Assembly: GCF_042658685.1 (NCBI RefSeq)
Contig: NZ_JBHSQY010000001.1
Length of the DNA stretch: 64,000 nucleotides
Source of the DNA: Macrococcoides bohemicum
Lineage (GTDB): Bacteria; Bacillota; Bacilli; Staphylococcales; Staphylococcaceae
Reading direction: 5' to 3' (one strand)
The notes under the pieces were generated by a model, which did not search any database, was not told the origin of the DNA, and worked only from the letters and a program-made list of their open reading frames with translations. Below, in pieces: positions 34,642 through 43,540 of this stretch. How positions within the stretch are numbered: the stretch's first letter is position 1; each line of letters opens with the position of its first letter. The position numbers were made by a program, and so were the translations under genes.

Positions 34642-35778
34642 TTAATAATGCATTAAAGTTCTCTGAAGTGTCTGTTCATTTTTTTCTTCAATATCCAACC
34701 TTCTAGGGATTGATTCGTAATTTTCCAGATCCTCATTCCATGTCTTCGGTAATTTAATTTTTGATTTTGGCTGCCACATATCGATCCAGGATTTTGGTAT
34801 CTCTCCTTCTAGCGATGGGTTTCCTAACATTGCATTATAAACTTGTGCCCAGGCGAGTGGTGCCACTTGAAAGATATTATACCCGCCACCACCGATTGCG
34901 ATCCACTTGCCGTCTGTATACTGTTCTGCACACTGATGTACGATTTGAGGAATTGTCTGGTATGTTCTATGTGTGACAGATAAATGTGTCAATGGGTCAA
35001 GGTAATGCGCATCTGCACCATTTTGACTCAGTATAATATCAGGTTTAAAGAATTCACATGCTTTAATCAGACTTTCTCGGAAGATGTGAAGAAAAGAGTC
35101 ATCTTCAGTATAGGCATCTACAGGTAAGTTCATGCTATATAAATAACCGTTACCGTCTCCTTTTTCATGGATTGTTCCTGTACCCGGAAATAAATATCTT
35201 CCTGTTTCATGGATTGAATATGTGAAGACATCGTTATCATTATAAAATGAAAACTGAACACCGTCCCCATGATGGGCATCTGTATCGATATAAAGCACGC
35301 GTTTATTATACTTTTGTCTCATATATTCAATCGCAACAGTGGAATCATTATAGATACAAAATCCGGAAGCACGACCTCGGAATCCATGATGTAATCCACC
35401 ACCAAAGTTGCAAGCTGTTTTTGTCTGTCCGGTCATGACAGCATCTACAGCTGTTAACGTTGCTCCTACGAGTGTCGCACATTTATCATGCATGCCTTCA
35501 AAGTTTGGTGTATCATTTGAATTCAGACCAAACTTTTCACAATCTGTTGCGCTTAAAATCTGCTGACCTGCATCTTTAACAGCCTGAATATACTCTGGTT
35601 GATGACCGAGTAATAACTCTTCGTCTGTTGCAATACGAGGTTTAATGATTTTATCTTCAGGAAGTAACTGTAAAGCTTCTAGCAATGTTTTCGTTAACAG
35701 TAATCGCATTTGATTGAAAGGGTGATCGTTACTGAAACGGTATGCGAGTAATGCATCATCATATACAAATAACGTCAT
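34642..35778 (-). CDS. acuC: AcuC acetoin-utilisation deacetylase
   Basis: The product is 378 residues, a class I/II histone-deacetylase-like fold. The catalytic His pair is in DTDAHHGDGVQF, with YSIHETGRYLFPG and NLPVDAYTEDD nearby, and IGGGGYN near the end. In B. subtilis AcuC removes the acetyl group from the catalytic lysine of acetyl-CoA synthetase, reversing AcuA. The start overlaps the end of acuB by four bases. It is the last gene of the acuABC operon. Confidence 0.93.
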   Translation of the reverse strand: MTLFVYDDALLAYRFSNDHPFNQMRLLLTKTLLEALQLLPEDKIIKPRIATDEELLLGHQPEYIQAVKDAGQQILSATDCEKFGLNSNDTPNFEGMHDKCATLVGATLTAVDAVMTGQTKTACNFGGGLHHGFRGRASGFCIYNDSTVAIEYMRQKYNKRVLYIDTDAHHGDGVQFSFYNDNDVFTYSIHETGRYLFPGTGTIHEKGDGNGYLYSMNLPVDAYTEDDSFLHIFRESLIKACEFFKPDIILSQNGADAHYLDPLTHLSVTHRTYQTIPQIVHQCAEQYTDGKWIAIGGGGYNIFQVAPLAWAQVYNAMLGNPSLEGEIPKSWIDMWQPKSKIKLPKTWNEDLENYESIPRRLDIEEKNEQTLQRTLMHY

Positions 35779-36413
35779 AGGCTGTTTTCCATTGGATTGT
35801 ATACTTGAAATCCTTTTGCTTCGAGTTCAGCAATGATTGTTTGAGGATGCATTGACATCATACGTACGCTAACGATTTTTTTGCCTGGATTTTTTTTATC
35901 ACGAAATACGAGGACACTTTCTATTCCGGTCTTAAATCTATGGAAGACTTCAGTCACTTCGTGAAGATTGCCCGGTATATCCGGTATTTGAATTTGAATT
36001 GTTGTTCCTGGTGTTACGACGCCTGTCAGTTCGATAAAAGTATTCAGCATGTCTTTAGCAGTGACAATACCAACAACTTTGCCTCGTTTCACGACAGGGA
36101 TACTACCGATATTTTCATTGTAGAAGTCTAGCGCAATTTCTTCTACAAAATCGAGTGGATGACATGTAATAACGTTTTTCGCCATAATCTTTGTTATCGG
36201 TACATTTAAATCCAGAACAAGGCGATCTTGTAAGTTTGATGGTAAAGCCTGTTTAATATCTCGGTCGCTAATAATGCCGAGCAGTCTATTTTCATCATCA
36301 ACAATTGGGACATGATGGATATTTTTTTCATGCATTAAAGTGATGATTTCTTCTATTGTGCCCTCTACATTGAATGTAATACAGGGACTTGTCATTATTC
36401 GTTCAACTAACAT
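35775..36413 (-). CDS. acuB: AcuB CBS-ACT regulatory protein
   Basis: The product is 212 residues. Two CBS motifs (about residues 1-60 and 72-132) are followed by an ACT-type domain (about 140-210, QIQIPDIPGNLHEVTEVFHRF). CBS pairs bind adenine nucleotides and ACT domains bind small ligands, so AcuB is likely a sensor for the acetylation cycle, though its role is not settled. It lies between acuA (nine bases upstream) and acuC (overlap). Confidence 0.9.
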   Translation of the reverse strand: MLVERIMTSPCITFNVEGTIEEIITLMHEKNIHHVPIVDDENRLLGIISDRDIKQALPSNLQDRLVLDLNVPITKIMAKNVITCHPLDFVEEIALDFYNENIGSIPVVKRGKVVGIVTAKDMLNTFIELTGVVTPGTTIQIQIPDIPGNLHEVTEVFHRFKTGIESVLVFRDKKNPGKKIVSVRMMSMHPQTIIAELEAKGFQVYNPMENSL

Positions 36414-36422
36414 AGTATCCTC

Positions 36423-37055
36423 CTATAAGAAAAATCTGTTTTGAAATCTTAAATTATCAAACGCCTGAATCTGTTCATTATTAATACGTTTGCCGATTCG
36501 TGCCATTAGTGAATTGGCAGGATGACTCGTAATTTCCGGATCATTGGTTGAAAATACTTTCATACCACAGCTGCCCATCATTTTTTGCATAATCTCTTTG
36601 TACTGAAACACATCGAGCCCGCTATTCTTTAAATCCCAGTGCCAGTAATATTCTGTTGTAATAACGATAAAATCTTCCATCGCATCATCCATCATAGCAA
36701 CTCTCAGCATTTCACTTCCTAGTCCTAATGCACGGTAATCTTTACTGATTTCAATTGCACCAAGTTCTAAAATAAATTCAAGGTTACCATGGGACCACCG
36801 TTCCATCGGATCTGGATATAAGTAGGTGGTATACCCAATGATGTTAATACCGTCGCGGCAAATAATGATACGTCCTTCTTCGAGATCAGCAATTTCTATG
36901 ATTGCTTCAAATTGTTCATCCGGTCGTCGAAAAGCTACGAGTCCTTTATCAAAGGTATATTTTTGAAGCGTATGACCATCAACAGGGCCTTCTATTATTA
37001 ATTCACGGTCATTAAATGTACATGTCGATTTGTGATAGGTTTTGATATGTTTCAT
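36423..37055 (-). CDS. acuA: AcuA protein acetyltransferase
   Basis: The product is 210 residues, a GNAT acetyltransferase. The acetyl-CoA loop is around SKDYRALGLGSEMLRVA, near residue 110. In B. subtilis AcuA acetylates the catalytic lysine of AcsA and shuts it off. The ribosome binding site AAGGAGG lies just upstream. The gene is divergent from acsA across a 131-bp region with a perfect cre site, so CcpA could control both. Confidence 0.92.
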   Translation of the reverse strand: MKHIKTYHKSTCTFNDRELIIEGPVDGHTLQKYTFDKGLVAFRRPDEQFEAIIEIADLEEGRIIICRDGINIIGYTTYLYPDPMERWSHGNLEFILELGAIEISKDYRALGLGSEMLRVAMMDDAMEDFIVITTEYYWHWDLKNSGLDVFQYKEIMQKMMGSCGMKVFSTNDPEITSHPANSLMARIGKRINNEQIQAFDNLRFQNRFFL

Positions 37056-37115
37056 GCATCCTCCTTGTAGTGTTAATGAAATATATTATCAATTGCATAA
37101 AAATTTGCATATTTT

Positions 37116-37145
37116 TTGAATTATCAGTTAAATTTATTATATAAT
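37116..37145 (+). promoter_or_regulatory. Sigma-A promoter of acsA
   Basis: TTGAAT (37116-37121) and TATAAT (37140-37145) are 18 bases apart. The cre box begins 15 bases after the -10 element. Confidence 0.7.
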
Positions 37146-37159
37146 AAAATAAGAAATAA

Positions 37160-37173
37160 TGAAAACGTTTACA
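37160..37173. promoter_or_regulatory. CcpA-binding cre site, acuA/acsA
   Basis: TGAAAACGTTTACA matches the cre consensus at every fixed position. It lies just downstream of the acsA start site, a roadblock position for repression in glucose, and about 105 bases upstream of acuA. Confidence 0.9.
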
Positions 37174-37186
37174 AGGGGGATTTATT

Positions 37187-38899
37187 GTGAAGACAGAAAT
37201 ATTTAAGGCAACAGCAGGCAATCATAATTTAAAGGATTATGATAAAACGTATGAGAACTTTGACTGGAATGAGATTGTGAAGCATTTTTCATGGTCTGAA
37301 ACAGGAAAAGTAAATATGGCATATGAATGTATCGATAAACATGTCAAAGATGGATATGGTGATAAAGTGGCATTACTCTATAAAGATGCGAACAGAAATG
37401 AAGGCTATACATTTAAAGAAATGATGGAGAATTCCAATAAAGCTGCGAATGTATTGGTTAAAGAAGCAGGCGTGAAAAAAGGGGATCGCGTCTTTATCTT
37501 TATGCCACGTTCTCCTGAACTTTATTTTGCATTACTCGGTACGCTTAAGATTGGTGCTATCGTTGGTCCTTTATTTGAAGCATTTATGGAGAAAGCAGTA
37601 AAAGACCGTCTGGAAAATAGTGAAGCAAGTGTCATCATTACGACAAATAGCTTACTTGGACGCATTCCACAAAGTGAATTACCACAATTACAACATATCG
37701 TCGTAATCGATGATAATGTCGAAGATAAATACATAGATTTTAATCATCATTTTAAAACTGCATCAACTGAGTTTGATGTAGAATGGTTAACGCGTGACGA
37801 CGGATTGATTCTGCATTACACGTCTGGCTCAACTGGACAACCTAAAGGTGTATTACATGTACAGAATGCAATGATTCAGCATTATATTTCAGGACTTTAC
37901 GTATTAGACTTAAAAGAAGATGATGTATATTGGTGTACAGCAGATCCAGGCTGGGTAACTGGAACAAGTTACGGTATATTCGCACCATGGTTAAACCGTG
38001 CAACAAGTGTCATCGCTGGGGGAAGATTCTCACCTGAAGGATGGTATGGTATTCTGGAACAATTTAAAGTGACTGTCTGGTATTCAGCACCAACAGCTTT
38101 CCGTATGTTAATGGGAGCAGGTGATGAACTAGTTGAAAGGTATGATTTATCACATTTAAGACATATCCTATCAGTTGGTGAACCATTAAACCCTGAAGTC
38201 GTAAAATGGGGATATAAAGTATTTAAACTTCGCATTCACGATACTTGGTGGATGACTGAAACGGGGGCACATATGATTGTGAATATACCAGATATGGATA
38301 TTAAATCAGGCTCTATGGGTAAACCATTGCCAGGTGTTCAGGCGGCTATCGTAGATGATCTAGGTAATGAGTTACCACCAAACAGAATGGGGAATTTAGC
38401 GATGAAAGCTGGTTGGCCATCTATGATGAAGACAATCTGGAATAACGAACCAAAGTATCAATCTTACTTCTTACCAGGTGATTGGTATATTTCAGGTGAT
38501 AGTGCTTATATGGATGAAGATGGATATTTCTGGTTCCAGGGCCGTGTCGATGATGTAATCATGACGGCAGGAGAACGTGTTGGACCTTTTGAAGTTGAAT
38601 CAAAGCTTGTTGAGCATCCTGCCGTTCAGGAAGCAGGGGTCATCGGTAAGCCGGATCCAATTCGCGGTGAAATCATTAAAGCATTTATTGCTTTACGTGA
38701 AGGTTATAAAGAAAGTGACGAGCTTAAAGAAGAAATCAGAGTGTTTGTAAAAGAAGGTCTTGCAGCACATGCAGCACCGCGAGAAATTGAATTTAAGGAT
38801 AAATTGCCGAAGACACGTTCAGGTAAAATTATGCGACGTGTACTTAAAGCATGGGAACTAGACTTACCAACTGGTGATTTATCAACGATGGAAGATTAA
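37187..38899 (+). CDS. acsA: Acetyl-CoA synthetase
   Basis: The product is 570 residues with GTG start and AGGGGGA binding site. The AMP-binding motif is LHYTSGSTGQPKGV, followed by TWWMTETGAH and the hinge/adenylate segment. Lys547 in LPKTRSGKIMRR is the conserved lysine that AcuA acetylates. The enzyme activates acetate through acetyl-AMP, allowing growth on acetate when sugars run out. Control is threefold by context: cre at the promoter, acetylation by AcuA, and deacetylation by AcuC. Confidence 0.95.
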   Translation: MKTEIFKATAGNHNLKDYDKTYENFDWNEIVKHFSWSETGKVNMAYECIDKHVKDGYGDKVALLYKDANRNEGYTFKEMMENSNKAANVLVKEAGVKKGDRVFIFMPRSPELYFALLGTLKIGAIVGPLFEAFMEKAVKDRLENSEASVIITTNSLLGRIPQSELPQLQHIVVIDDNVEDKYIDFNHHFKTASTEFDVEWLTRDDGLILHYTSGSTGQPKGVLHVQNAMIQHYISGLYVLDLKEDDVYWCTADPGWVTGTSYGIFAPWLNRATSVIAGGRFSPEGWYGILEQFKVTVWYSAPTAFRMLMGAGDELVERYDLSHLRHILSVGEPLNPEVVKWGYKVFKLRIHDTWWMTETGAHMIVNIPDMDIKSGSMGKPLPGVQAAIVDDLGNELPPNRMGNLAMKAGWPSMMKTIWNNEPKYQSYFLPGDWYISGDSAYMDEDGYFWFQGRVDDVIMTAGERVGPFEVESKLVEHPAVQEAGVIGKPDPIRGEIIKAFIALREGYKESDELKEEIRVFVKEGLAAHAAPREIEFKDKLPKTRSGKIMRRVLKAWELDLPTGDLSTMED

Positions 38900-38942
38900 A
38901 TGTAAATTTTACTTAAAATTTCTATAAAATTAGTCGACATCT

Positions 38943-38956
38943 TGAAAGCGTTATCT
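38943..38956. promoter_or_regulatory. Possible cre site upstream of fhs
   Basis: TGAAAGCGTTATCT matches the cre consensus except at the last base. It lies 47 bases before the fhs start. Confidence 0.45.
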
Positions 38957-39002
38957 TATTATGGAATAGTAAAGACACTTTTAAGATTAGGAGAATGTGA
39001 AA

Positions 39003-40670
39003 ATGACTAAATATTTATCAGATTTAGAAATCGCTAACCAAGCGACAGTTCGACCTATTTTAGAAATTGCACAAGAAGCGGCAATCCCTGCTGATGCAGT
39101 TGAGCCTTATGGCCACTTTAAAGCAAAGATTGATACTTCTAAAGTGACAACAAACAAAGAAGGTAAGATTGTCCTTGTTACTGCGATGAGCCCAACACCA
39201 GCTGGTGAAGGTAAATCAACAGTAACTGTTGGTATTTCAGATGCATTTAAAGCGTTAGGTAAAAGTGTTATGGTTGCATTGCGTGAACCAAGTTTAGGAC
39301 CTGTATTCGGTATGAAAGGTGGTGCTACTGGTGGTGGCCGTGCACAAGTATTACCGATGGAAGAAATCAACTTACATTTCAACGGCGACTTACATGCTAT
39401 CACGACTGCAAATAATGCGTTAGCTGCATTCATTGATAACCATATTTATCAAGGTAACCAATTAAACATTGATCCGCGACGTGTTGAGTGGAAACGTGTT
39501 ATTGACATGAACGATCGTACATTACGTCAAGTCGTCGTTGGTCTTGGTGGACCTTTCAAAGGTGTACCACGTGAAGATGGTTTCGATATTACAGTTGCTT
39601 CTGAAATCATGGCAGTATTCTGTCTATCAAATAACATCACTGACTTAAAAGAAAACTTAGGTAAGATGACAATTGGTTATACATATGATCGTAAACCCGT
39701 TACAGTTAAAGATTTAGGTGTAGAAGGAGCGTTAACTTTAATCCTTAAAGATGCATTAAAACCAAACTTAGTGCAAACGATAGAAGGCACACCAGCCTTA
39801 ATCCATGGTGGACCATTTGCAAACATCGCACACGGTTGTAACTCAATTATCGCAACGAAGACTGCACGTAAACTAGCTGATATCGTTGTTACTGAATCAG
39901 GATTTGGTTCTGACTTAGGTGCTGAGAAATTCATGGATATCAAATCACGTAAAGCTGAAATCCAACCAGATGCTATCGTTGTTGTAGCAACTATTCGTGC
40001 GTTAAAAATGCACGGTGGCGTAGCAAAAACAGATTTAGCTAATGAAAATGTAGAAGCTTTAAAATCAGGTATTGCTAACCTTGCAAAACATATTGAAAAC
40101 TTAAAGTTATTCGGTGTAGAACCGGTAATCGCATTAAACAACTTTGTAACAGATACAGATGCTGAACGTGAATTTGTTCAAAACTGGGCAAAAGAACAAG
40201 GTGTTAAATTAGCATTAACTGAAGTTTGGGAACATGGTGGAAAAGGTGGCGTTGAGCTAGCTAAATTAGTACTTGAAGTACTTGAAACACCACAAAACTT
40301 CAAACCTTTATATGAATTAACTTTACCAGTTGAAGAAAAAATTCGTACAATCGTTCAAAAAATCTACGGTGCTGATGATGTAGTATTTGAAGAAAAAGCG
40401 AAAAAACAATTAAAAACAATTGTTGAAAATGGTTGGAATGAATATCCTGTTTGTATGGCGAAAACACAATACTCATTCTCAGATGATCCTAAAAAATTAG
40501 GTCGTCCAACAGAATTTAATGTAACAATTCGCGAGTTAATTCCTAAAACAGGTGCAGGATTTATTGTAGCATTAACAGGAGATATCATGACAATGCCTGG
40601 TCTTCCAAAAGAACCAGCAGCGTTAAAAATGGATGTTGACGCAGATGGCAATGCAGTAGGGTTATTCTAA
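39003..40670 (+). CDS. fhs: Formate--tetrahydrofolate ligase
   Basis: The product is 555 residues. ATG 39003 is eight bases from AGGAGA; a GTG six bases upstream is too close to that site. The P-loop is TPAGEGKST (65-73), and LREPSLGPVFGMKGGATGGG and HGGPFANIAHGCNS are family hallmarks. The enzyme makes 10-formyl-tetrahydrofolate from formate and ATP in the cytoplasm. A possible cre box lies upstream. A strong bidirectional terminator follows. Confidence 0.97.
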   Translation: MTKYLSDLEIANQATVRPILEIAQEAAIPADAVEPYGHFKAKIDTSKVTTNKEGKIVLVTAMSPTPAGEGKSTVTVGISDAFKALGKSVMVALREPSLGPVFGMKGGATGGGRAQVLPMEEINLHFNGDLHAITTANNALAAFIDNHIYQGNQLNIDPRRVEWKRVIDMNDRTLRQVVVGLGGPFKGVPREDGFDITVASEIMAVFCLSNNITDLKENLGKMTIGYTYDRKPVTVKDLGVEGALTLILKDALKPNLVQTIEGTPALIHGGPFANIAHGCNSIIATKTARKLADIVVTESGFGSDLGAEKFMDIKSRKAEIQPDAIVVVATIRALKMHGGVAKTDLANENVEALKSGIANLAKHIENLKLFGVEPVIALNNFVTDTDAEREFVQNWAKEQGVKLALTEVWEHGGKGGVELAKLVLEVLETPQNFKPLYELTLPVEEKIRTIVQKIYGADDVVFEEKAKKQLKTIVENGWNEYPVCMAKTQYSFSDDPKKLGRPTEFNVTIRELIPKTGAGFIVALTGDIMTMPGLPKEPAALKMDVDADGNAVGLF

Positions 40671-40679
40671 TCAATATAA

Positions 40680-40711
40680 AAAACTCACTAAAATTATTTT
40701 TAGTGAGTTTT
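40680..40711. terminator. Bidirectional terminator between fhs and the penicillin-binding protein
   Basis: Perfect 14-bp arms (40680-40693 and 40698-40711) with loop TTAT have T runs on both strands. Confidence 0.92.
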
Positions 40712-40720
40712 CTTATTTTA

Positions 40721-40748
40721 GCCTCCATGAATTATATCGTGGAGGCTT
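40721..40748. terminator. Second hairpin after the fhs terminator
   Basis: GCCTCCA (40721-40727) pairs with TGGAGGC (40740-40746) over a 12-base loop. The plus strand continues TTATTTTATT, so it could act as a back-up terminator. Confidence 0.55.
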
Positions 40749-40763
40749 ATTTTATTGTGCAGA

Positions 40764-43154
40764 TTAATTATCTTTCTTCTTATCATTCGTTGGTTTTGCT
40801 TTTTGATTTGCTTTTGATAAAGTATCAGATGGACTTTGTTTAGATGAGATTTTCTTTCTCGTTTCAGGATCTAGTTTCTCACCTAAACGAGATAATATTC
40901 TATAATCATCTAATTTCTTTTGTGAGGTATCTGTCTTACTCCATACTAAGCTTTGCTTCAGAGGTTCACCGCCATCACATGATCCTTTTTGAGACATTGA
41001 ATATTGACACATTTCAATCTTTTTAACATCATCAGGCTGATTAAATCTTTCACCTACACCCATCTGTAGCTGATCCTGAGTGGTAATCTGATTGATTATA
41101 TCTCGCCATAATCTTAACTGGTAATGATTTTCTTCATCAAATGATGTAGGGACGTCATATCCCATCCAGATGCCCATCGTTACTTTTGGATTATAGCCGA
41201 TAAATAAGCTATCTTTACCTTCTTGCGCTGTACCTGTTTTTCCTGCCCAATCCTGGTTATACATAAATGTTCCTTTTAACTGATATCCACTACCTGTATC
41301 TAATACACCACGCAGCATGTCTGTTGTAATATATGCAGTTTCTGGACTGTAAATGCGAACAGGACGCGCATTATGCTGATAGATGACCTTACCGTCACGC
41401 GTTTTAATCGACTCAATCATATAGCTTTCCTGATAGTTCCCTTTATTTGCTAAAGTAGAAAACCCATCGACATTGTTTTCTAACGTAATATCAGTGGCAC
41501 CAAGCGCTAATGATAAGTTCTCTTGTTCTGACTTCGGTATGTTAAAATTCATCTTCTGCAATAATTCCCATGGCTTTCTATCTTGAATGCCAGAGTATAA
41601 ACGTAATGTACTTAAGTTAAGTGAGTTTTCTAATGCATAACGCGTTGTTACAACGTTATATTCCATTCTTGCATAGTTCTCTGGAGAGTATCCATTATAA
41701 TTAAATTGTTTATCAAGTAATGCTGCTTCTGGTGCAGTGATACCATATTCGATTGCTGGCGCATATGTTAGTAAAGGTTTAATTGTTGATCCTGGAGAAC
41801 GTTTCGTTTTAGTCGCATGGTTGTTTTGAGAATCATTATGATTACGTCCGCCGATGAATGACAGAATTTTACCAGAGTCATTTTCTTTTAAAAGGACACC
41901 GACTTCCATATTGATTGCTTTTGTTTTACCATTTACATTTGCATTTCTGGCATAAGAATAGTAATTTGGGTTATCTTTAATCTGATCCATCGTATCAAAA
42001 ATTTTCTTATGAATTGTCGTATCGATGATGTAACCATTATTTCGAATAGCACGATTTGCTATGCCGACATATTTTTCTTGTAATACTGGTGTTTCATCTA
42101 ATTCCTGGCGAGAAATATTATCTTTTTCAGCGAATATATATTTTAGAATATCAATTGCGCGTGATTCAACTTCCTGAGTTAAGAATGGATACTTTTCGTT
42201 AGGAACTTCGAAATCTTTTGTAAATGATTTTTTTAGATTAAATTTTTTAGCCTGTTCATATTGCGCTTTTGTAATTTTTTTCTCTTGATACATACGCATT
42301 AGCACATATTGTTGACGTTCAAAACCGAACTTCAAGTCTTTATCTTTCTTAAACTCACCTGTCTGTAAGAATGGTGTGTATGTATAAGGATTTTGAGGCA
42401 TACCCGCAATATAAGCTGCTTGAGCGACATTTAATTTATTTGCATCAACGCCAAATATACCTTGTGCAGCAGCCTGAACTCCGGCAATATTTTGTCCATT
42501 TGTATTTCGACCAAAGCTGACAACATTTAAATAAGCTTCAATAATTTCTTTTTTAGAGAGTGATTTCTCAACTTTAAATGAAAGCATCATTTCTTTTGCT
42601 TTACGTTTAAAAGACGTTTCGTTTGTTAGCAGCTGGTTCTTAATTAATTGTTGTGTTAGCGTACTACCCCCACTTGTTACGCCCATATTTAAAAACTCTT
42701 GTGCAGTTGCACGGATAAATGCTTTAGGTACGATACCATTATGTTTATAGAAATTTTCGTCTTCTGTAGCAATTAATGCATCGATGACGTGGGGACTCAT
42801 TTTATTATACTTAATCACTTCACGTTGTACGTCAGCATTAAGTGTACCAAGAGTTTCACCGGTACCGAAATAAACTGTAGTACTTTGTGTCATTTCGTAT
42901 AATGATTTTTTAAGTGCAGTATTATTTTTTACCGGTTCATCTTTAACTAGTGCTAAAAAATACCCTGTACCTAGTCCCAAAAGTAATGTACCGATGAGTA
43001 ATCCTGTTACTAAGAGGAACAGAAAGGTACGTGTAAGCGTTTCGTAAATACCGTGAAACCATACGTAAGGGGTGAATTCTATAGACTTAAAAGTTGATTT
43101 AATATTATCTTTCGTTTGTTTAGGTTTGAATATTTGACGTTGTTTTTTCGGCAT
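40764..43154 (-). CDS. Bifunctional class A penicillin-binding protein
   Basis: The product is 796 residues. A membrane anchor lies at about 44-68. The GT51 glycosyltransferase follows, with catalytic Glu131 (ATEDENFYKH), GGSTLTQQLIKN (162-173) and KEIIEAYLNVVSFG. The transpeptidase has SxxK at Ser456-Lys459 (GSTIKP), SLN at 511-513 and KTGT at 639-642. All catalytic residues are intact, so it should both polymerise glycan and cross-link. The C-terminal tail after about residue 740 is Lys/Ser rich. The gene is divergent from tyrS. It is a second class A enzyme if PBP2 is present elsewhere. Confidence 0.92.
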   Translation of the reverse strand: MPKKQRQIFKPKQTKDNIKSTFKSIEFTPYVWFHGIYETLTRTFLFLLVTGLLIGTLLLGLGTGYFLALVKDEPVKNNTALKKSLYEMTQSTTVYFGTGETLGTLNADVQREVIKYNKMSPHVIDALIATEDENFYKHNGIVPKAFIRATAQEFLNMGVTSGGSTLTQQLIKNQLLTNETSFKRKAKEMMLSFKVEKSLSKKEIIEAYLNVVSFGRNTNGQNIAGVQAAAQGIFGVDANKLNVAQAAYIAGMPQNPYTYTPFLQTGEFKKDKDLKFGFERQQYVLMRMYQEKKITKAQYEQAKKFNLKKSFTKDFEVPNEKYPFLTQEVESRAIDILKYIFAEKDNISRQELDETPVLQEKYVGIANRAIRNNGYIIDTTIHKKIFDTMDQIKDNPNYYSYARNANVNGKTKAINMEVGVLLKENDSGKILSFIGGRNHNDSQNNHATKTKRSPGSTIKPLLTYAPAIEYGITAPEAALLDKQFNYNGYSPENYARMEYNVVTTRYALENSLNLSTLRLYSGIQDRKPWELLQKMNFNIPKSEQENLSLALGATDITLENNVDGFSTLANKGNYQESYMIESIKTRDGKVIYQHNARPVRIYSPETAYITTDMLRGVLDTGSGYQLKGTFMYNQDWAGKTGTAQEGKDSLFIGYNPKVTMGIWMGYDVPTSFDEENHYQLRLWRDIINQITTQDQLQMGVGERFNQPDDVKKIEMCQYSMSQKGSCDGGEPLKQSLVWSKTDTSQKKLDDYRILSRLGEKLDPETRKKISSKQSPSDTLSKANQKAKPTNDKKKDN

Positions 43155-43201
43155 ACAAATTTCCTCCTGAATATTTTTTAGTATATCATAATTTCAGGGA
43201 C

Positions 43202-43230
43202 TTGACGTTATAGAATCTATTGTTTACACT
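43202..43230 (+). promoter_or_regulatory. Sigma-A promoter of tyrS
   Basis: TTGACG (43202-43207) and TACACT (43225-43230) are 17 bases apart, just upstream of the T-box leader. Confidence 0.6.
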
Positions 43231-43254
43231 AGTATCATAATTTAAATTGAACTG

Positions 43255-43456
43255 AATATAAAGGTTTTTAGGACAAGTAGTATGACTTATTGAGTGAAGA
43301 GACTTAGTGGTTGGTGCAAACTAAGCAATGAACATATGAATACACCTAAACTTTCGGCCTTAAGGATAATGACCTTTTCATTAATAAGTGATGATTTAAT
43401 CATAAGTATGGTGGTACCGTGCATGAGCACCCTTACATTTTTTGTAGGGGTGTTTT
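43255..43456 (+). promoter_or_regulatory. T-box riboswitch of tyrS, specifier UAC (Tyr)
   Basis: The T-box GGTGGTACCGTGC lies at 43410-43422. The specifier region reads GAA-TAC-ACC, with TAC at 43341-43343, matching tyrosine and the usual flanks. A terminator stem (GAGCACCC...GGGGTG, about 43425-43451) and T run end the leader. Charged versus uncharged tRNA-Tyr decides readthrough into tyrS. With the divergent PBP promoter this fills the 386-bp gap at 43155-43540. Confidence 0.92.
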
Positions 43457-43540
43457 TTATTTTATTATAAATCATTTATTGATATTAAAGACATATCCAT
43501 ATCAGCAATTTAAACAATAAATTTTAGAGGAGGAACAAAG

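Noticed and set aside
43025..43042. cre-like TGTAAGCGTTTCGT.
   Set aside because: It lies within the coding sequence of the penicillin-binding protein and mismatches the consensus at the end.
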